Shown piece by piece: positions 40,923 through 52,140 of a stretch of 64,000 bases of DNA. The stretch is taken from NCBI GenBank assembly GCA_964036045.1, contig OZ038378.1:25533935-25597934 (forward strand). Reading direction: 5' to 3'. Under the pieces are notes generated by a model. The model ran no database searches. It was not told the DNA's origin and was given only the letters and a program-made list of their open reading frames with translations. The translations under genes were made by a program, and so were the position numbers. This stretch comes from Eutreptiella sp. 'Long Island Sound 2002'. Lineage: Eukaryota; Euglenozoa; Euglenophyceae; Eutreptiales; Eutreptiaceae. Positions within the stretch are counted from its first letter, which is position 1. The number at the start of each line of letters is the position of its first letter.

Positions 40923-41509
40923 GTGACCGTCAGCATTGACTACAGAGTTTATGAATCTCACGGATGTATAGTATAAAAAGCCTTTTGAATGCTGTAGTTA
41001 TAATCATTGCGAATGCCCAAATTTATAAAGACGATTCTTGAATGTTGTAGAGTAGATCGTTGACGAAAGGGCCAGGTGCATGCCCTGTTCTTTGTATGTT
41101 ACGTGTCTGCAGGTATGCGCCAGTGGTGAGGCCCGGCAAGGGTGTATGAATCTTTCGTACAATGGGTATGGATGAACCTCATGCAGAAGGTTGCAAAAGA
41201 CGACATGAAACGTGTTGAGCTTGCATGCCACTGACGGGGTTCAGGTGTTTTTGGATAAAAGCAGCATGGCTCTTCCGAAACAGCAGGTGGACATCAGCGG
41301 AACAAACATGGAGTGAGCAAGTCCACGTGGGAGAGGAACAAAGAAGTTCAACCAAAAGAGGTCCCGAAGGTAAACGGGTAGGTATTGAACTCCAACGGTG
41401 GAGAGACCCAACCCTCAAGGAGCCGCCGGACAACTCCAGCTTCCAAGAAATGGCCGCCAAACACGAAGACCAGGAGAACCCAAGGGGCTAGGGCTCTGGC
41501 CCTGTTAGA
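40923..41509 (+). repeat. TRIM-B 3' LTR, second part
   Basis: This continues the LTR interrupted at 23998 and matches 22282-22880. The final bases are GTTAGA where the 5' copy has GTTACA. The TATA box is at 40972-40979. The GTAC duplication and the LINE reverse transcriptase follow. Confidence 0.88.
40972..40979 (+). promoter_or_regulatory. Putative TATA box, TRIM-B 3' LTR
   Basis: TATAAAAA, the same as at 22330-22337 in the 5' LTR. From here transcription would run into the LINE reverse transcriptase remnant. Confidence 0.45.
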
Positions 41510-41510
41510 G

Positions 41511-43107
41511 TACAGGCCGATAGCGCTGGGGCAGCAAGACATGCGAATGCTCATGACTCCCCTCATGCGGAGGTTCACAGTTGTCCTGGCACGCAAGGGA
41601 CTGGCTGCGACTGGCAGTTCGGGGCCATGCCGGGCTCCACGGCGGCTGCCCTGGTGTTCCTGGCCCAGCGCAAACTGCAGCGTGGGCAGGAGGAAAACCA
41701 CGTCATCGCCTTCGAGGTGTCAAAAGCTTTTGACACAGCGCCGCACGGGGCGCTGGCGCTCCTCCTGCGCCACATGGGAGTCCCGGAGAATCTCATCAGG
41801 CTCTTCCACACCCTCAGCTGCGGGTCACTGGTGCGCATCGTCACCGCGCACGGCCCGACGCCGAGCATTCGGCTCCACAGGGGCCTGTGGCAGGGCAGTG
41901 CGGAGAGCGCTGTGCTCTACCTCCTCCTCTTAGAACCTCTCCTGCGGAGCCTTGCCTGCAAGGCGCCGGGAGATGCTCGCCATGCGGTGCCACCCCTGGT
42001 GCAGGCGTACTGTGATGACCTCCTGTTGATAGTGCACTCCCTGCCGCGATGCCTGGAGTATGCAGCCGCGATAGCGCGGTATTTCACGGACATGGGCATG
42101 TCCCTCAACGTCGGCAAATGCGCCTATGCCAATACTGCTCGCATCCATTCGATCATGGCGTGCCTGAGCCCAGGGAACACGGGGGCCCCATGGGTATGCG
42201 CCTCAATCACAGTGGGGTGGCGATCATGAAGGAGAAACATGTGCTCCGGTGTGAAGCTCTGCTGGGCTGGTGCAAGAACACGTTGGGGCCGGCGCCGGTG
42301 CCTCATGAGGTGATGGCGGCTGTGGTTGGAGGCATCGTGCGGTACGCGGCGCCCTACCTGTCCGACAGGGCGGAGGCGGTGATCAAGCTGAATACTGCCA
42401 TCAAGGCTGCGGCCCTGCAATTCGAGAAGCTGCCCAAGGACCTGTCCAACGTAGCGGTGCGGTCGAGTCATGGGTTGCGGTTGGCGGATGTCCAGGTTAT
42501 CTGCCGCGACTCCGTCGTGGCGACCATGGCTCAACTCACCCACCACAGGTCGACGACAGTCCGGGATGAGCTGCGGGCCATGCTCCGGGACATGCACGTG
42601 CAGTACAGAGTGTGCGGGCAGTTCATGGTGCCCTCTGCGTCATTCGCCACGCACGCTGGCAATACGTGGGTGGACAGGGTACTCCGGGCGATGGGGACGT
42701 TGCGCGTAGGACTTCTCATGCCATCGTCAGTGTACTCTTGTGTACACGCCCATCTGCCGCAAGTGCAGTGGGCGTGGCGGAAGTGGGTGTCCCAATCCTA
42801 TTCCTTCAAGGGTAGAGACATATGCATTCTCTCGGGGCCCCGCACAGATGCGGCGGTACAGTCCCTGACTGATCCCGCAAATGACCTCCTGCATGCGCGG
42901 CTCCCCTGTCCTGCGCCTGGGCACTGGGCTGTCCAGCTCCAGGAGTGTCATGAGAACCACCTGCACCTTCCGCACGCAGGAGTAGGGCCCCATCAACTGG
43001 ACCACGTGTGGTTCACAGGGCTCCGCTACGTCTTCCGGCCGCAGCTGCCTAGTCCGTTGACTCACCGGCTAATACATCCGGTGCGCCGAAAGAAGGCCAG
43101 CAAATAG
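41511..43107 (+). pseudogene. LINE reverse transcriptase, main part
   Basis: It resumes at YRPI in frame 3, moves to frame 2 near 41600 and to frame 1 near 42185, and ends at TAG 43107. Frame 2 holds WQFGAMPGST (RT motif 2), VSKAFDTAPH (motif A), LHRGLWQGS (motif B region), AYCDDLLL (motif C, YCDD at 42008-42019) and LNVGKC (motif D). In motif A the metal-binding Asp is replaced by Glu (GAG at 41714-41716). Frame 1 is the thumb and linker, helical and Arg/Leu-rich. The protein would copy LINE RNA at a nicked target. The substitution and the frameshifts indicate it is inactive. Confidence 0.88.
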
Positions 43108-43130
43108 ACAGTCCACTGCGGGGGACGTGT

Positions 43131-44400
43131 ATGTGGTGGGCGGGTACAGGGGAGAAAGGATGGGACCCGGCCAACCCGGGGCTATCCATGCCGTTCGTCC
43201 CGCTCGCCGCCCTCCATTTTCTGTTGGGGGACCTCTTTGAGGGTTACCAGCAGCAAGACGATCCGGCGTCCGTCCCCCTACTCACTCCACACGCCAGGGG
43301 CGGCATAAACCCGTCACCACTGTGGGTTGTGCACGGGCGGCCAGCGTTTTCCAGGGCATGCGCGGCGGTGCACGGGTGCAGCGAGTGGGCAATTGTCCTT
43401 CTGCTACCAGCAGGCCCTGTCCCGGATCCGAATGAGTACTCGGTCCCGGAAGTGGTTCGGATGTCCAACGTGCCGCACGATCCGCACGTCGCCGTCACGT
43501 CGTTGCGTGATGGCGGCGCGGTGGAACAGGGATCTGTGGTGGTGTACCAGCCCTCCTGCTCCGCAACGGTTTGAGGGGCGGAGTATACCACCGCCCTGGA
43601 CGCCATCAAGTCAGTCTGTGGATGTGACCTGGCCTGGAGACCACATGCGGTGTATCGGCCGAAGGTAGTCCTGTCCCCGGAGCTCACGACCACCAGTGCT
43701 GCGTCCCTTGGAAGGGTGGTGCAGAGCCCCCACTCCGACGTGGCGTGGCGGGAACCCCACCGGTACTGCTGGGTGCCGGTGGCAACTAAAGTCACATCAT
43801 CTGACGCGTCGCCCCAGGGAGACGACGCAACAAACGTGGCGGTGGCCAGCAACCGAATCCCCACGTGGACGGGTGCCATTTACGGCACGGTCCCGGAGGC
43901 AGAGATCATCGGCGCGACGGCATACCTGTTGCACACGCCCCCGTCAGCGTGCACGGTGCACGTGGTGGATGCGTCCATCATAGGGGCGCATCTCGAAAGG
44001 GCGCAGGAGGCCCTGTACCGTGGCATCAAGGGGCGGACATCACATCTGGTCAACCAGCACGCACTGAGCTGGATAGTGGAGGGGCTGCGGCGGCTGCCAC
44101 GCCGAGTTGGGGGTCCGCACCACTGGGTGGTGTGGCAGAGCTCGCACTTGGCGGCAGTCCCGCTCGAGGCGCCGGACTCTGCCGCGGCCCATGCAATGGC
44201 GCCGCCTGTCCATCTCGTCCTACCTAAGGAGCACGCCATCTTATTCGTGCCGGGGGATAATGGAGAGCTGGAGCCGCGTGTGCCATCCACGCAATCCCTT
44301 CAGCAAGTCCGGGAGATGGAGTGGCGTTCGCTAGCGGCACGCACACGCCACTGGCTGGCGCCTGCAAGATGGTGCCCCTGGGAGCTGTACACCACGGCCC
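43131..44400 (+). pseudogene. LINE RNase H-like domain
   Basis: Frame 3 is open from about 43131, with a TGA at 43572-43574 and continuation to about 44400. The first part (to 43570) is unrecognised. From about 43830 it resembles LINE RNase H: an AEIIGATAYLL segment (Glu), VHVVDASII (Asp), a long helix, then HWVVWQSSH and APDSAAAHA (final His and Asp). Such domains help remove template RNA. Exact catalytic residues need an alignment. Confidence 0.65.
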
Positions 44401-44925
44401 AACGCACAGAAATATGCTGCGGGCACGTGACGGTCGCTTGTCCACAATGCAGGTCATGCGACGGTGGAGACAGAAGCTCACGCGTATGGCAATACCGGCC
44501 CACCCCTGTATCTTCTGTGGGGGGCCGGGGGAGGACATTTGCCACATGCGCCTGCTGTGTGCGCGGGACGAGGAGGTGGCTGGGCTCCTGTGCAGGCGTG
44601 TGGAGGAGTTCACGGCGGAGCTACCCCTGACAGACAGGGCGGTGGAGTTCGTGGCGTGGAGGGAGCACGGCTGCAGGTGGACTGAATCCCTGATGGCGGG
44701 AGTCGTCCCCGGGGACCTGAAGCGGCTGTTCGCTGCGGTGCGAGCGGCGTCGTCCCGGGGCCCTGCCAAGGCCAGGCTCTTTGTGGAGGACATGGTCCAG
44801 ATTGGGGAAGATGTTTATGCCCGCAGGAACCATCGGCTCACCCAGATCATGCAGCTGCCAGGGCGGTATACGCGTTCCTGCGAGGTGACACACCCCTCTG
44901 CCCGCCGGCAGGGAGGATCCAGCAG
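44400..44925 (+). pseudogene. LINE C-terminal CCHC zinc knuckle segment
   Basis: Frame 2 takes over near 44400. It contains CIFC-x8-H-x4-C (44507-44560), the C-x2-C-x8-H-x4-C knuckle found at the C-terminus of many LINE ORF2 proteins. Helical charged sequence follows to about 44925, where the reading moves to frame 1. Confidence 0.8.
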
Positions 44926-46281
44926 CGTCCGCCGTGGAACCCGTTTGCCGGCCTCTCCGGCGACCTGCGGGCAACCTTTCAGAGGGCACCGCTGCACGCA
45001 CTCCTGGTGCCACGGTCGTGCATCGCGCACGAAGAGTCCATGTCCCTGTTCCTTCACTGGATGGCGGCGGTGGCGCAGGCCTTCAGCCAGTGGATCGGTT
45101 CCTGGCTGCCACGGGACATCACGGCATTCAGGGAGTGGTCCCGCGTGGTGTCGGCGCAATCGTGGGCCCTGGTGCCGGGTACCATGGTGAGAAGCCCTGA
45201 CGGCCAGAGTGATCCCTGGCTCCAGGTGTACGTGGGCCATCCAGCTGTGGAGAACGTCACCGGCTGACCTCGCGAGGTGCTGCCGGTCCTTCAGCAACCT
45301 CTGTGCAGTCTCCCAATCCTGGCGGTGGCTGTCGTACATGACGTGGGTACGTTGTGGCTATATGACCGGCAGCTGCGACGAGCCATACCAGCGGTCACGG
45401 AGCGGCGGTCCATGGCAGTGTTAGTGGGCTCCAAGCAGCTGGCACGGGTACAGCGCGACGACGCGCAAGGCCACGTCACGGAGGCGTTGTTCTCTCTGCC
45501 AGAGGGGGAGGACCACGTGGCTGCCGATGCCCGTCACACCCTTGACACCCTGGGCCTCGCAGCGGTCATTGAGGCTCGGGCGGGAGGACAACGCTTGGTT
45601 CTAGCATCCGCCAGGGGCCCAGGGCAAGACGGGGTTGATGTCATCGGGGAGGTCTTACGGAACTACGGTTGGGAGCTCCTGGCGCATGGCACACACAGCC
45701 CCAAAGTTGCGCGGTCGCCCCGGCTGGTTGCGGGCCTGCCGGTGATGCCCGACGGGCGACTGATACTCCCATCGGTGTCCACGTGGGAGGAAGCGAGGCG
45801 CAGCCTCCTCAGTTGTGCCACAGCACGCACGCTGGCGGGTGCTTTGCTCGGACTCCAGGACGCGTGCTGCGATGTATGGCAGGACCTGTGGTCGCAGTGT
45901 TGTGATAGTAGCTGCGTTCCGTCGCGGTCTGTGCTTCAGCAGCGATGCCACGGGTGTGGGGAGACATGGTCAGTTTGCGTTCATCAATGTGCCTCCGTCC
46001 CACTATGCGGGACATGTAAGGAGTGTGCCGATAGGGGGTGGCCTAAGGCGAGGTGGGCACTGCGGCACTCTGGACAGATGTCCTCAAGTCCCTGGAAGAC
46101 AATCCAGGGTGGCCTGAAGAGCGTCCGAGTGGAAGGGGTACGGTGCCCTGGTGCGCCGTCGGCAGCCCTGCCCCTGCCGCTATGGTGGGCGGCTCTGGAG
46201 GGCGACTCGCGGATACTCTGGTTGTGGCATCACGGAGGAAATGGTGACGGCGTGGTCGGGGCCGGGGGTGATGCAGATTGA
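44926..46281 (+). pseudogene. LINE C-terminal region with Cys cluster, unrecognised
   Basis: Frame 1 is open from about 44926 to 46281 except for a TGA at 45265-45267. The first part is helical and Trp-rich. The second (45277 on) has alternating hydrophobic strands and then a Cys cluster at about 45940-46030 (CHGCGETWSVC, then CGTCKEC), which could bind zinc. I recognise no family. Position after the CCHC knuckle suggests a C-terminal extension of ORF2 or a further small ORF. Confidence 0.45.
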
Positions 46282-47143
46282 TGGGGTTAGGAATTGTGGG
46301 TGCACCTGCTACCGTCCTTACGCTGGACGCAGCGGAGGGGGTAGCGCCTGAGAAGCAGTGCCCTCATGGCCTGATTCTACGGTACTGGCAGGCGGCGTAT
46401 GACGGCCAACGCGATGTGACAGGTCGTGCCGGCCTGATGGTGAGCCGTACTGCCCCCGTGCATGTGTGTCGGACAGGGATGCTTCACCCGCCTGCCTGGG
46501 GTCGCCGCGTACAACAGTGAGGTGTCATGGGTCGTCCCGACCAGGGTAATAAGGCCCAAACCCCTGTAGGGTATTCCCATGGCACCGGGGTCTCTAATGG
46601 CGGCCTGGCTACGGCAGTATTGGGAGTGGTTGCTCGGGATACACTGGGGGTGCACGGAGTTGTCTAGGGGCGGGCAACATCGTAGCCGGCGCTACGGTGC
46701 ACGCGTTGCGGCGCCCCCTGGGAGTGTTACACGGGGTTGCGGGGACAGCCTGCAGGCCCCGGAAGCGGCGACGAAGTGGTGATGTGTGCGTAGAGGAATG
46801 TGACGGTGAGGTCGTCAGGGGGACAGTATGGCGGGCGTACTTGAGACGGCGTGGCAGCCTGGGAGGAGCGCTCACGGGGGGCACGCGGAGTTCAAGGTGA
46901 CGGTGTACTGGCGTCTTGGGGGTATACGCGGCGGTGCGGGGGTCTGGTCGGTGGGGGTATGCGGCGGTACTGGGGAACCGTACAGTGGGGGAGCTGCGGG
47001 GATGCATGGCGGTACTGGGGTGTCCCCCTGACCCCTCTAACAACTCAGGGGGCACTCCGGGGCATCCCCTGGCCCCGTTAACAAACTAGAGGGACCGTGC
47101 CTGCGGGCATGTACATAGTCTAACCTCTGACCATGGCCTTGCC
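46282..47143. other. GC-rich non-coding stretch after the LINE
   Basis: No supportable gene. It has loosely repeated GGCGGTACTGGGG-type units (about 46920-47030). It may be LINE 3' UTR, but there is no poly(A) or repeat tail to prove it. Confidence 0.5.
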
Positions 47144-48405
47144 GTTGCGGTGGTGCGTGTGATGGCGGCTCGCAGGTGGCATCGGCGTGGCAACAGCGGT
47201 ACTGCGCGGCGTCGTAGCGAAGAGTATGCGGTCGCCTCACCATTGTAACGACTTACCCCTGGGGGGCGCCAGTCCGGTCAACTAGAGGCGGGGAGAGAGG
47301 AGGAGCAGCATGCTGAGTGGTCCGGGGGGTGACGCGCGGGCCAATGCTATAAGTAGGCTCGCCACGTCGTCGGTGGGGGCCGAGCCTGCGGCGTGGCCGC
47401 TGCTGTGGCGGAAGAGGCGCAACCACGGGAGCTGGCCAATCAGTGCAGGTAAGGGTCAAGGGTAGGCGCCAGGGCAAAGTATGTGGGCCAGATGAGGTGC
47501 ACCGTGTTACCACAGCCTGGGACGAGCCTCTGGTGGGTACCCCTACAGGGGGTCGATAATCAAGCTACGGCACCCACCAGCCCGAATCCCAGCCAGCGAT
47601 ATTCATGGGTTGCGCCACTCCCGTCGCGTAGCGGCCAGCGTCCCCCCCTGTAGACCCTCAGGTTATATTATACATGGGCAAGAGAATGCCTGGAAGCTGA
47701 TTGGGTTCTGGCCCCTGACAAGGAGTGCCGGCACATTTTATATATCTGGGGTGTGGGTGCTGCTCAGGGCCACGGGGACGTGGAGTTGATACCGTGTTTC
47801 TGTACTATACTAGGGGACTGATGCGGTGGGTCGGCGGCGTACATTGTGGGGACACGGGGGCGATGAAGGCTGAGGGACAGGCTAGGCTGGAGCCTCCCAG
47901 AAATCCTGGCTGTGCATAAAAGGGTTATTGCGTGCTGGCAGTGGGATATGAGGAGTCAGGGGTGGTGGGTATTTACGAGTACGCAGCTGACAGTGGATTA
48001 CGTGGGGTCCAGGTACTGGACGTCTCCACGGTGGCGGGGGTACACGAACAACGGAGAGTCGGCTCTTGCTTCGCCGCATGCGTGCTGCTTTGTGCCTTGG
48101 TTGCCGCTTTGCGCCGGACGAGGAAGCCTTTGCTTTCTGCTTGTTGCGATGCTGCTGCATTGCTGTGCCTTGCCCCCTTACCCCCGGCGAACAAACGGGC
48201 CAGCGTGCGTCGCCGTTGCTAATGCTAACGCTTTGCAGTCGCCACTGCCGCCAAAGCCTGTTTGACCGGTATCCCCGGTCCTCTGGGTCCTCCTTCATGC
48301 TGTGGGCCACCTCAGGCAGCCCTGGGACCAACGGGATCGAGCGAGGCAGGAACCACCTGTCGGCGCGAGATGCCAGGTAACTCCAGTAGACGGCATGATA
48401 AGTGG

Positions 48406-48409
<4 letters not shown>
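47144..48409 (+). repeat. Foldback left arm (1.27 kb inverted repeat)
   Basis: This is the inverted complement of 49802-51063, with scattered differences (for example TTTATATAT against TATATATAA near 47738). The outer edge is near GTTGCGGTGGTGC and the inner edge at AGTGGTTAT against the TA tract. It is non-coding as far as I can see; matching small frames in both arms only reflect the repeat. Foldbacks of this size can extrude as cruciforms. Confidence 0.88.
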
Positions 48410-48852
<443 letters not shown>

Positions 48853-48853
<1 letters not shown>

Positions 48854-49776
48854 GGGCTCAAAATGGGTGAAAACCACTTGTTTGAGCATTCCAAATGGTC
48901 CTGGATCACTTTTGAAAAAACACGTTTTTCACCCATTTTTGACCCATTTTTGGTTCCAAAACGGCCCGTTTTCAAGGCATTTTTTGATTTTCCGTGGCTC
49001 AAAACGCGCCACCACGGGCTCAAAACGGCCTAGAAACACTTGTTTCAGCATCCCAAGTGGTCTAGGAACAACGTTGGAAAAAATGATTTTTTTTCGCCCC
49101 GGGGACCCTGGTGGACCCAGCGTTGGCCCCCACCGTGCGCGGGCTTGCCAGCCCTCCGGCTCCACCAAGTGACCACTGGTACGGGGGTCTAGGTGCCTCG
49201 TTGGGCGATTCTGAGGCTTGGAAACCACAAAACGTGGGGGGTGCGGGTGGACTAGGTGCCTTCGGAATTTTCGATTTGAGCCACGTAGCCCAAAATACGC
49301 CCCGTGCTTGGTTTCGGGGTGTTGGTGCGCATTGCGCAGGTTTTTGGGGCTTTTTGGCGCTTTTGGGCCGTTTCTCGGACATATCGTGGAGTTGAAGGGC
49401 ACTAGAGAGCTCTTTGACACGGTGAGGTCAAGCCTCACGTGGAATGTAATCAGCGGTTCCCTTCGTTTGGGTTATTCGCCCGGGTTTTGGGGCTGCTTTG
49501 GGCGAAAAATGGCTGTTTTTGGCCCAAAAGTGCGCAGATTGGGGAGGGCACCTCCTAACTCGGCGCCACCGCCCCGGGCCGCCACTGGTGAGTTTGTGGC
49601 TCAAAACCTGGATTTCGCAATGCCATCACCTAGGCTCTAGGATGACTAGAGTAGATTAAAGCCCGAAGCGATGAGGCTGAGCAATGGCCAAAACTGGAAG
49701 GAGAAGTGCCTGCTTGCTTGCTTGCTTGCATGTTGCTTGCTTGTTAGCTAGATTTAAGGGGAGAGGGGTGTAGTAA
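48853..49776 (+). repeat. Repeat F, copy 1
   Basis: This is a non-coding repeat bounded by TA tracts. Most of it matches 51080-51812 in the same orientation, from CCAAGTGGTCTAGGAACAAC to GGGGAGAGGGGTGTAGTAA. Its first 170 bp contain a rough internal duplication (about 48870-48915 against 49020-49080). A (CTTG)n run lies at 49711-49745. No TIR, LTR or ORF is evident. Confidence 0.75.
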
Positions 49777-49801
49777 TATATATATAGTCATAGTCATAGT
49801 C
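49777..49801. repeat. Short TA run and (TAGTCA)n microsatellite
   Basis: A TATATATA run is followed by three TAGTCA units between repeat F copy 1 and the right foldback arm. Confidence 0.85.
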
Positions 49802-51063
49802 ATAACCACTTATCATGCCGTCTACTGGAGTTACCGGGCATCTCGCGCCGACAGGTGGTTCCTGCCTCGCTCGATCCCGTGGGTCCCAGGGCTGCCTGAG
49901 GTGGCCCACAGCATGAAGGAGGACCCAGAGGACTGGGGATACCGGTCAACCAGCCTTTGGGGGCAGTGGCGACTGCAAAGCGTTAGCATTAGCAACGGCG
50001 ACGGACGCTGGCCCGTTTGTTCGCCGGGGGTAAGGGGGCAAGGCACAGCAATGCAGCAGCATCGCAACAAGCAGAAAGCAAAGGCTTCTTCGTCCGACGC
50101 AAAGCGGCAACCAAGGCACAAAGCAGCACGCATGCGGCGAAGCAAGAGCCGGCTCTCCGTTGTTCGTGTACCCCCGCCACCGTGGAGACGTCCAGTACCC
50201 GTGACCCCACGTAATCCACTGTCAGTTGCGTACTCGTAAATACCGACCACCCCTGACTCCTCATATCCCACTGCCAGCACGCAATAACCCTTTTATGCAC
50301 AGCCAGGATTTCTGGGAGGCTCCAGCCTAGCCTGGCCCTCAGCCTTCATCGCCCCCGTGTCCCCACAATGTACGCCGCCGACCCACCGCATCAGTCCCCT
50401 AGTATAGTACAGAAACACGGTATCAACTCCACGTCCCCGTGGCCCTGAGCAGCACCCACACCCCAGATATATATAATGTGCCGGCACTCCTTGTCAGGGG
50501 CCCAATCAGCTCCGGCGCATTCTCTTGCCCACGTATAATATAACCTGAGGGTCTACAGGGGGGGACGCTGGCAGCTACGCGACGGGAGTGGCGCAACCCG
50601 TGAATATCGCTGGCTGGGATTCGGGCTGATGGGTGCCGTAGCTTGATTATCGACCCCCTGTAGGGGTACCCACCAGAGGCTCGCCCCGGGCTGTGGTAAC
50701 CAGGTGCACCTCATCTGGCCCACATACTTTGCCCTGGCGCCTACCCTTGACCCTTACCTGCACTGATTGGCCAGCTCCCGTGGTTGCGCCTCTTCCGCCA
50801 CAGCAGCGGCCAGGCCGCAGGTTCGGCCCCCACCGACGACGTGGCGAGCCTACTTATAGCATTGGCCTGTGCGTCACCCCCCGGACCACTCAGCATGCTG
50901 CTCCTCCTCTCTCCCCGCCTCTAGCCGACCAGACTGGGGCCCCCCAGGGGTAAGTCGTTACAAATGGTGAGGCGACCGCATACTCTTCGCTACGACGCCG
51001 CGCAGTACCGCTGTTGCCACGCCGATGCCACCTGCGAGCCGCCACCACACGCACCACCGCAAC
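49802..51063 (-). repeat. Foldback right arm (1.26 kb inverted repeat)
   Basis: This is the inverted complement of 47144-48409. It reads from ATAACCACTTATCATGCCG (inner edge) to the outer edge CACCACCGCAAC. No coding region is supported. Confidence 0.88.
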
Positions 51064-51079
51064 CGCAATATATATATAT

Positions 51080-51809
51080 GTTTGAGCAATCCAAGTGGTC
51101 TAGGAACAACTTTGGAAAAAATAATTTTTTTCGCCCCGGAGACCATGGTGGACCCACCGTTGGCCCCCACTGTGCGTGGGCTGGCCGGCCCTCCGGCTCC
51201 ACCAATTGACCACTGGTACGGGGGCCTACGTGTCTCGTTGGGCGATTCTGAGGGTTGTAAACCATAAAAGGTGGGGGGTTGCGGGTGGACTAGATGCCCT
51301 CGGAATTCGGATTTGAGCCACGTAGCCCAAGATACAGCCCGTTCTTGGTTTCGGGGTGCTGGTGCACATTGCGAAAATGTTTGGGGCTTTTTGGCGCCTT
51401 TTTGGGCCGTTTCTCGGACATATTCTGGATTTAGAGGGCACCAAAGGTCCCTTGGTCACGAGAAAGTCAAGCCGCACGTGAAGTGTAGCAGCCGTTTGCC
51501 TTCAATTGGCTGTTTTGAACCCTTAGTAGGGCTGTTTTGGGCGAAAAATGGCTGTTTTTGGCCAAAAACTGCGCAGATTTGGGAGGGCACCTCCCGACTT
51601 GGCGCCACCGCCCCGGGCTAACAGCGGTGAGTTTTTGGCCCAAAACTTGGATTCAGCAAGGCCAACACCCAGGCTCCAAGATGGCTACATGGGAAAAAAA
51701 TCTGAAGAGTTGGGACGGAGCAATGGCCAAAACAGCACGGAGACGTGTTGTTGTTGTTGTTGTTGCTTGTTGCTTGTTGTTAGCTAAATTTAAGGGGAGA
51801 GGGGTGTAG

Positions 51810-51812
<3 letters not shown>
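51080..51812 (+). repeat. Repeat F, copy 2
   Basis: This 733-bp copy is again bounded by TA runs on both sides (51069-51079 and from 51811). Both copies end GTGTAGTAA before TATATA. A (TTG)n run lies at 51746-51765. Two copies in identical TA surroundings suggest a non-autonomous element or a microsatellite-linked duplication. Confidence 0.75.
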
Positions 51813-51878
<66 letters not shown>

Positions 51879-51957
51879 TGTGTGTGGATATGTGTGTATG
51901 TATGCTTGTATATATATATACATATATACATACATACATACATACATATATATATAT
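51813..51957. repeat. TA / TATG compound microsatellite
   Basis: (TA)n, then (TATG)n at about 51850-51880, then TA and (CATA)n. This is the target of the Merlin insertion. Confidence 0.95.
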
Positions 51958-52127
51958 GGCATAAGGTGTGAAGCCCCCCCCCCCCCTAGGGACCTATGGG
52001 CCGGGGTTGGGTGGGGACCCAAGACCCCCCCCCCCATTTTTGGGTCGAGAAACTCAAAAAAAGAGGAATTAGCTTGATCCGAGACAGTGGGAGGGCACAA
52101 TTCCAGGATTTAGGGCTGGATTAGGGG
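51958..52127 (+). repeat. Merlin left terminal inverted repeat
   Basis: It pairs with 53570-53739. C homopolymers lie at about 51974-51987 and 52025-52035. Confidence 0.9.
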
Positions 52128-52140
52128 GCGAACCTGGCAG

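Larger units (their letters stand above)
22097..41509 (+). mobile_element. TRIM-B: related small LTR element, split by Chromo-2
   Basis: The 5' LTR is 22097-22880 (784 bp). The 3' LTR is in two parts, 23815-23998 and 40923-41509, because Chromo-2 is inserted in it. Without Chromo-2 the element is about 2.5 kb. The LTR begins TG(A/G)AGCCGGTC, like TRIM-A, and ends CCCTGTTACA (GTTAGA in the 3' copy). A purine tract AAGAAGGGGGG precedes the 3' LTR. The internal region (22881-23814) has no gag or pol, only an ORF carrying the same DLDD...ELF motif as TRIM-A. The GTAC at 41510-41513 matches the one before TRIM-A, so TRIM-A and TRIM-B behave as one composite insertion; the history at their junction is unclear. 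Confidence 0.8.
1..46281 (+). mobile_element. Large decayed non-LTR retrotransposon (LINE), split by two insertions
   Basis: Three blocks (1-2591, 13357-18262, 41510-46281) form one element once Chromo-1 and the 18263-41509 composite are removed. At the first join the frame-2 reading runs on directly across the CAGGG duplication; at the second, a reverse transcriptase that stops at a GNLDAY motif resumes with YRPI. Domain order is CCCH finger, Ulp1-like protease, Cys/His-rich region, APE endonuclease, reverse transcriptase, RNase H-like domain and CCHC knuckle, which is a LINE layout with an unusual protease. I count about seven frameshifts and at least seven in-frame stops of different kinds, so it is dead. 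The left end is outside the window and no poly(A) or terminal repeat marks the right end; the region after 46281 may be its 3' UTR. The clade is not assignable by eye; the APE-containing algal Dualen/RandI group is one comparison to try. Confidence 0.85.

Noticed and set aside
3-46281. Reassigned stop codons suggested by many in-frame stops in the LINE
   Set aside because: Both TAG and TGA occur, mixed with frameshifts, and intact ORFs here end at all three stops. Ordinary decay explains it better.
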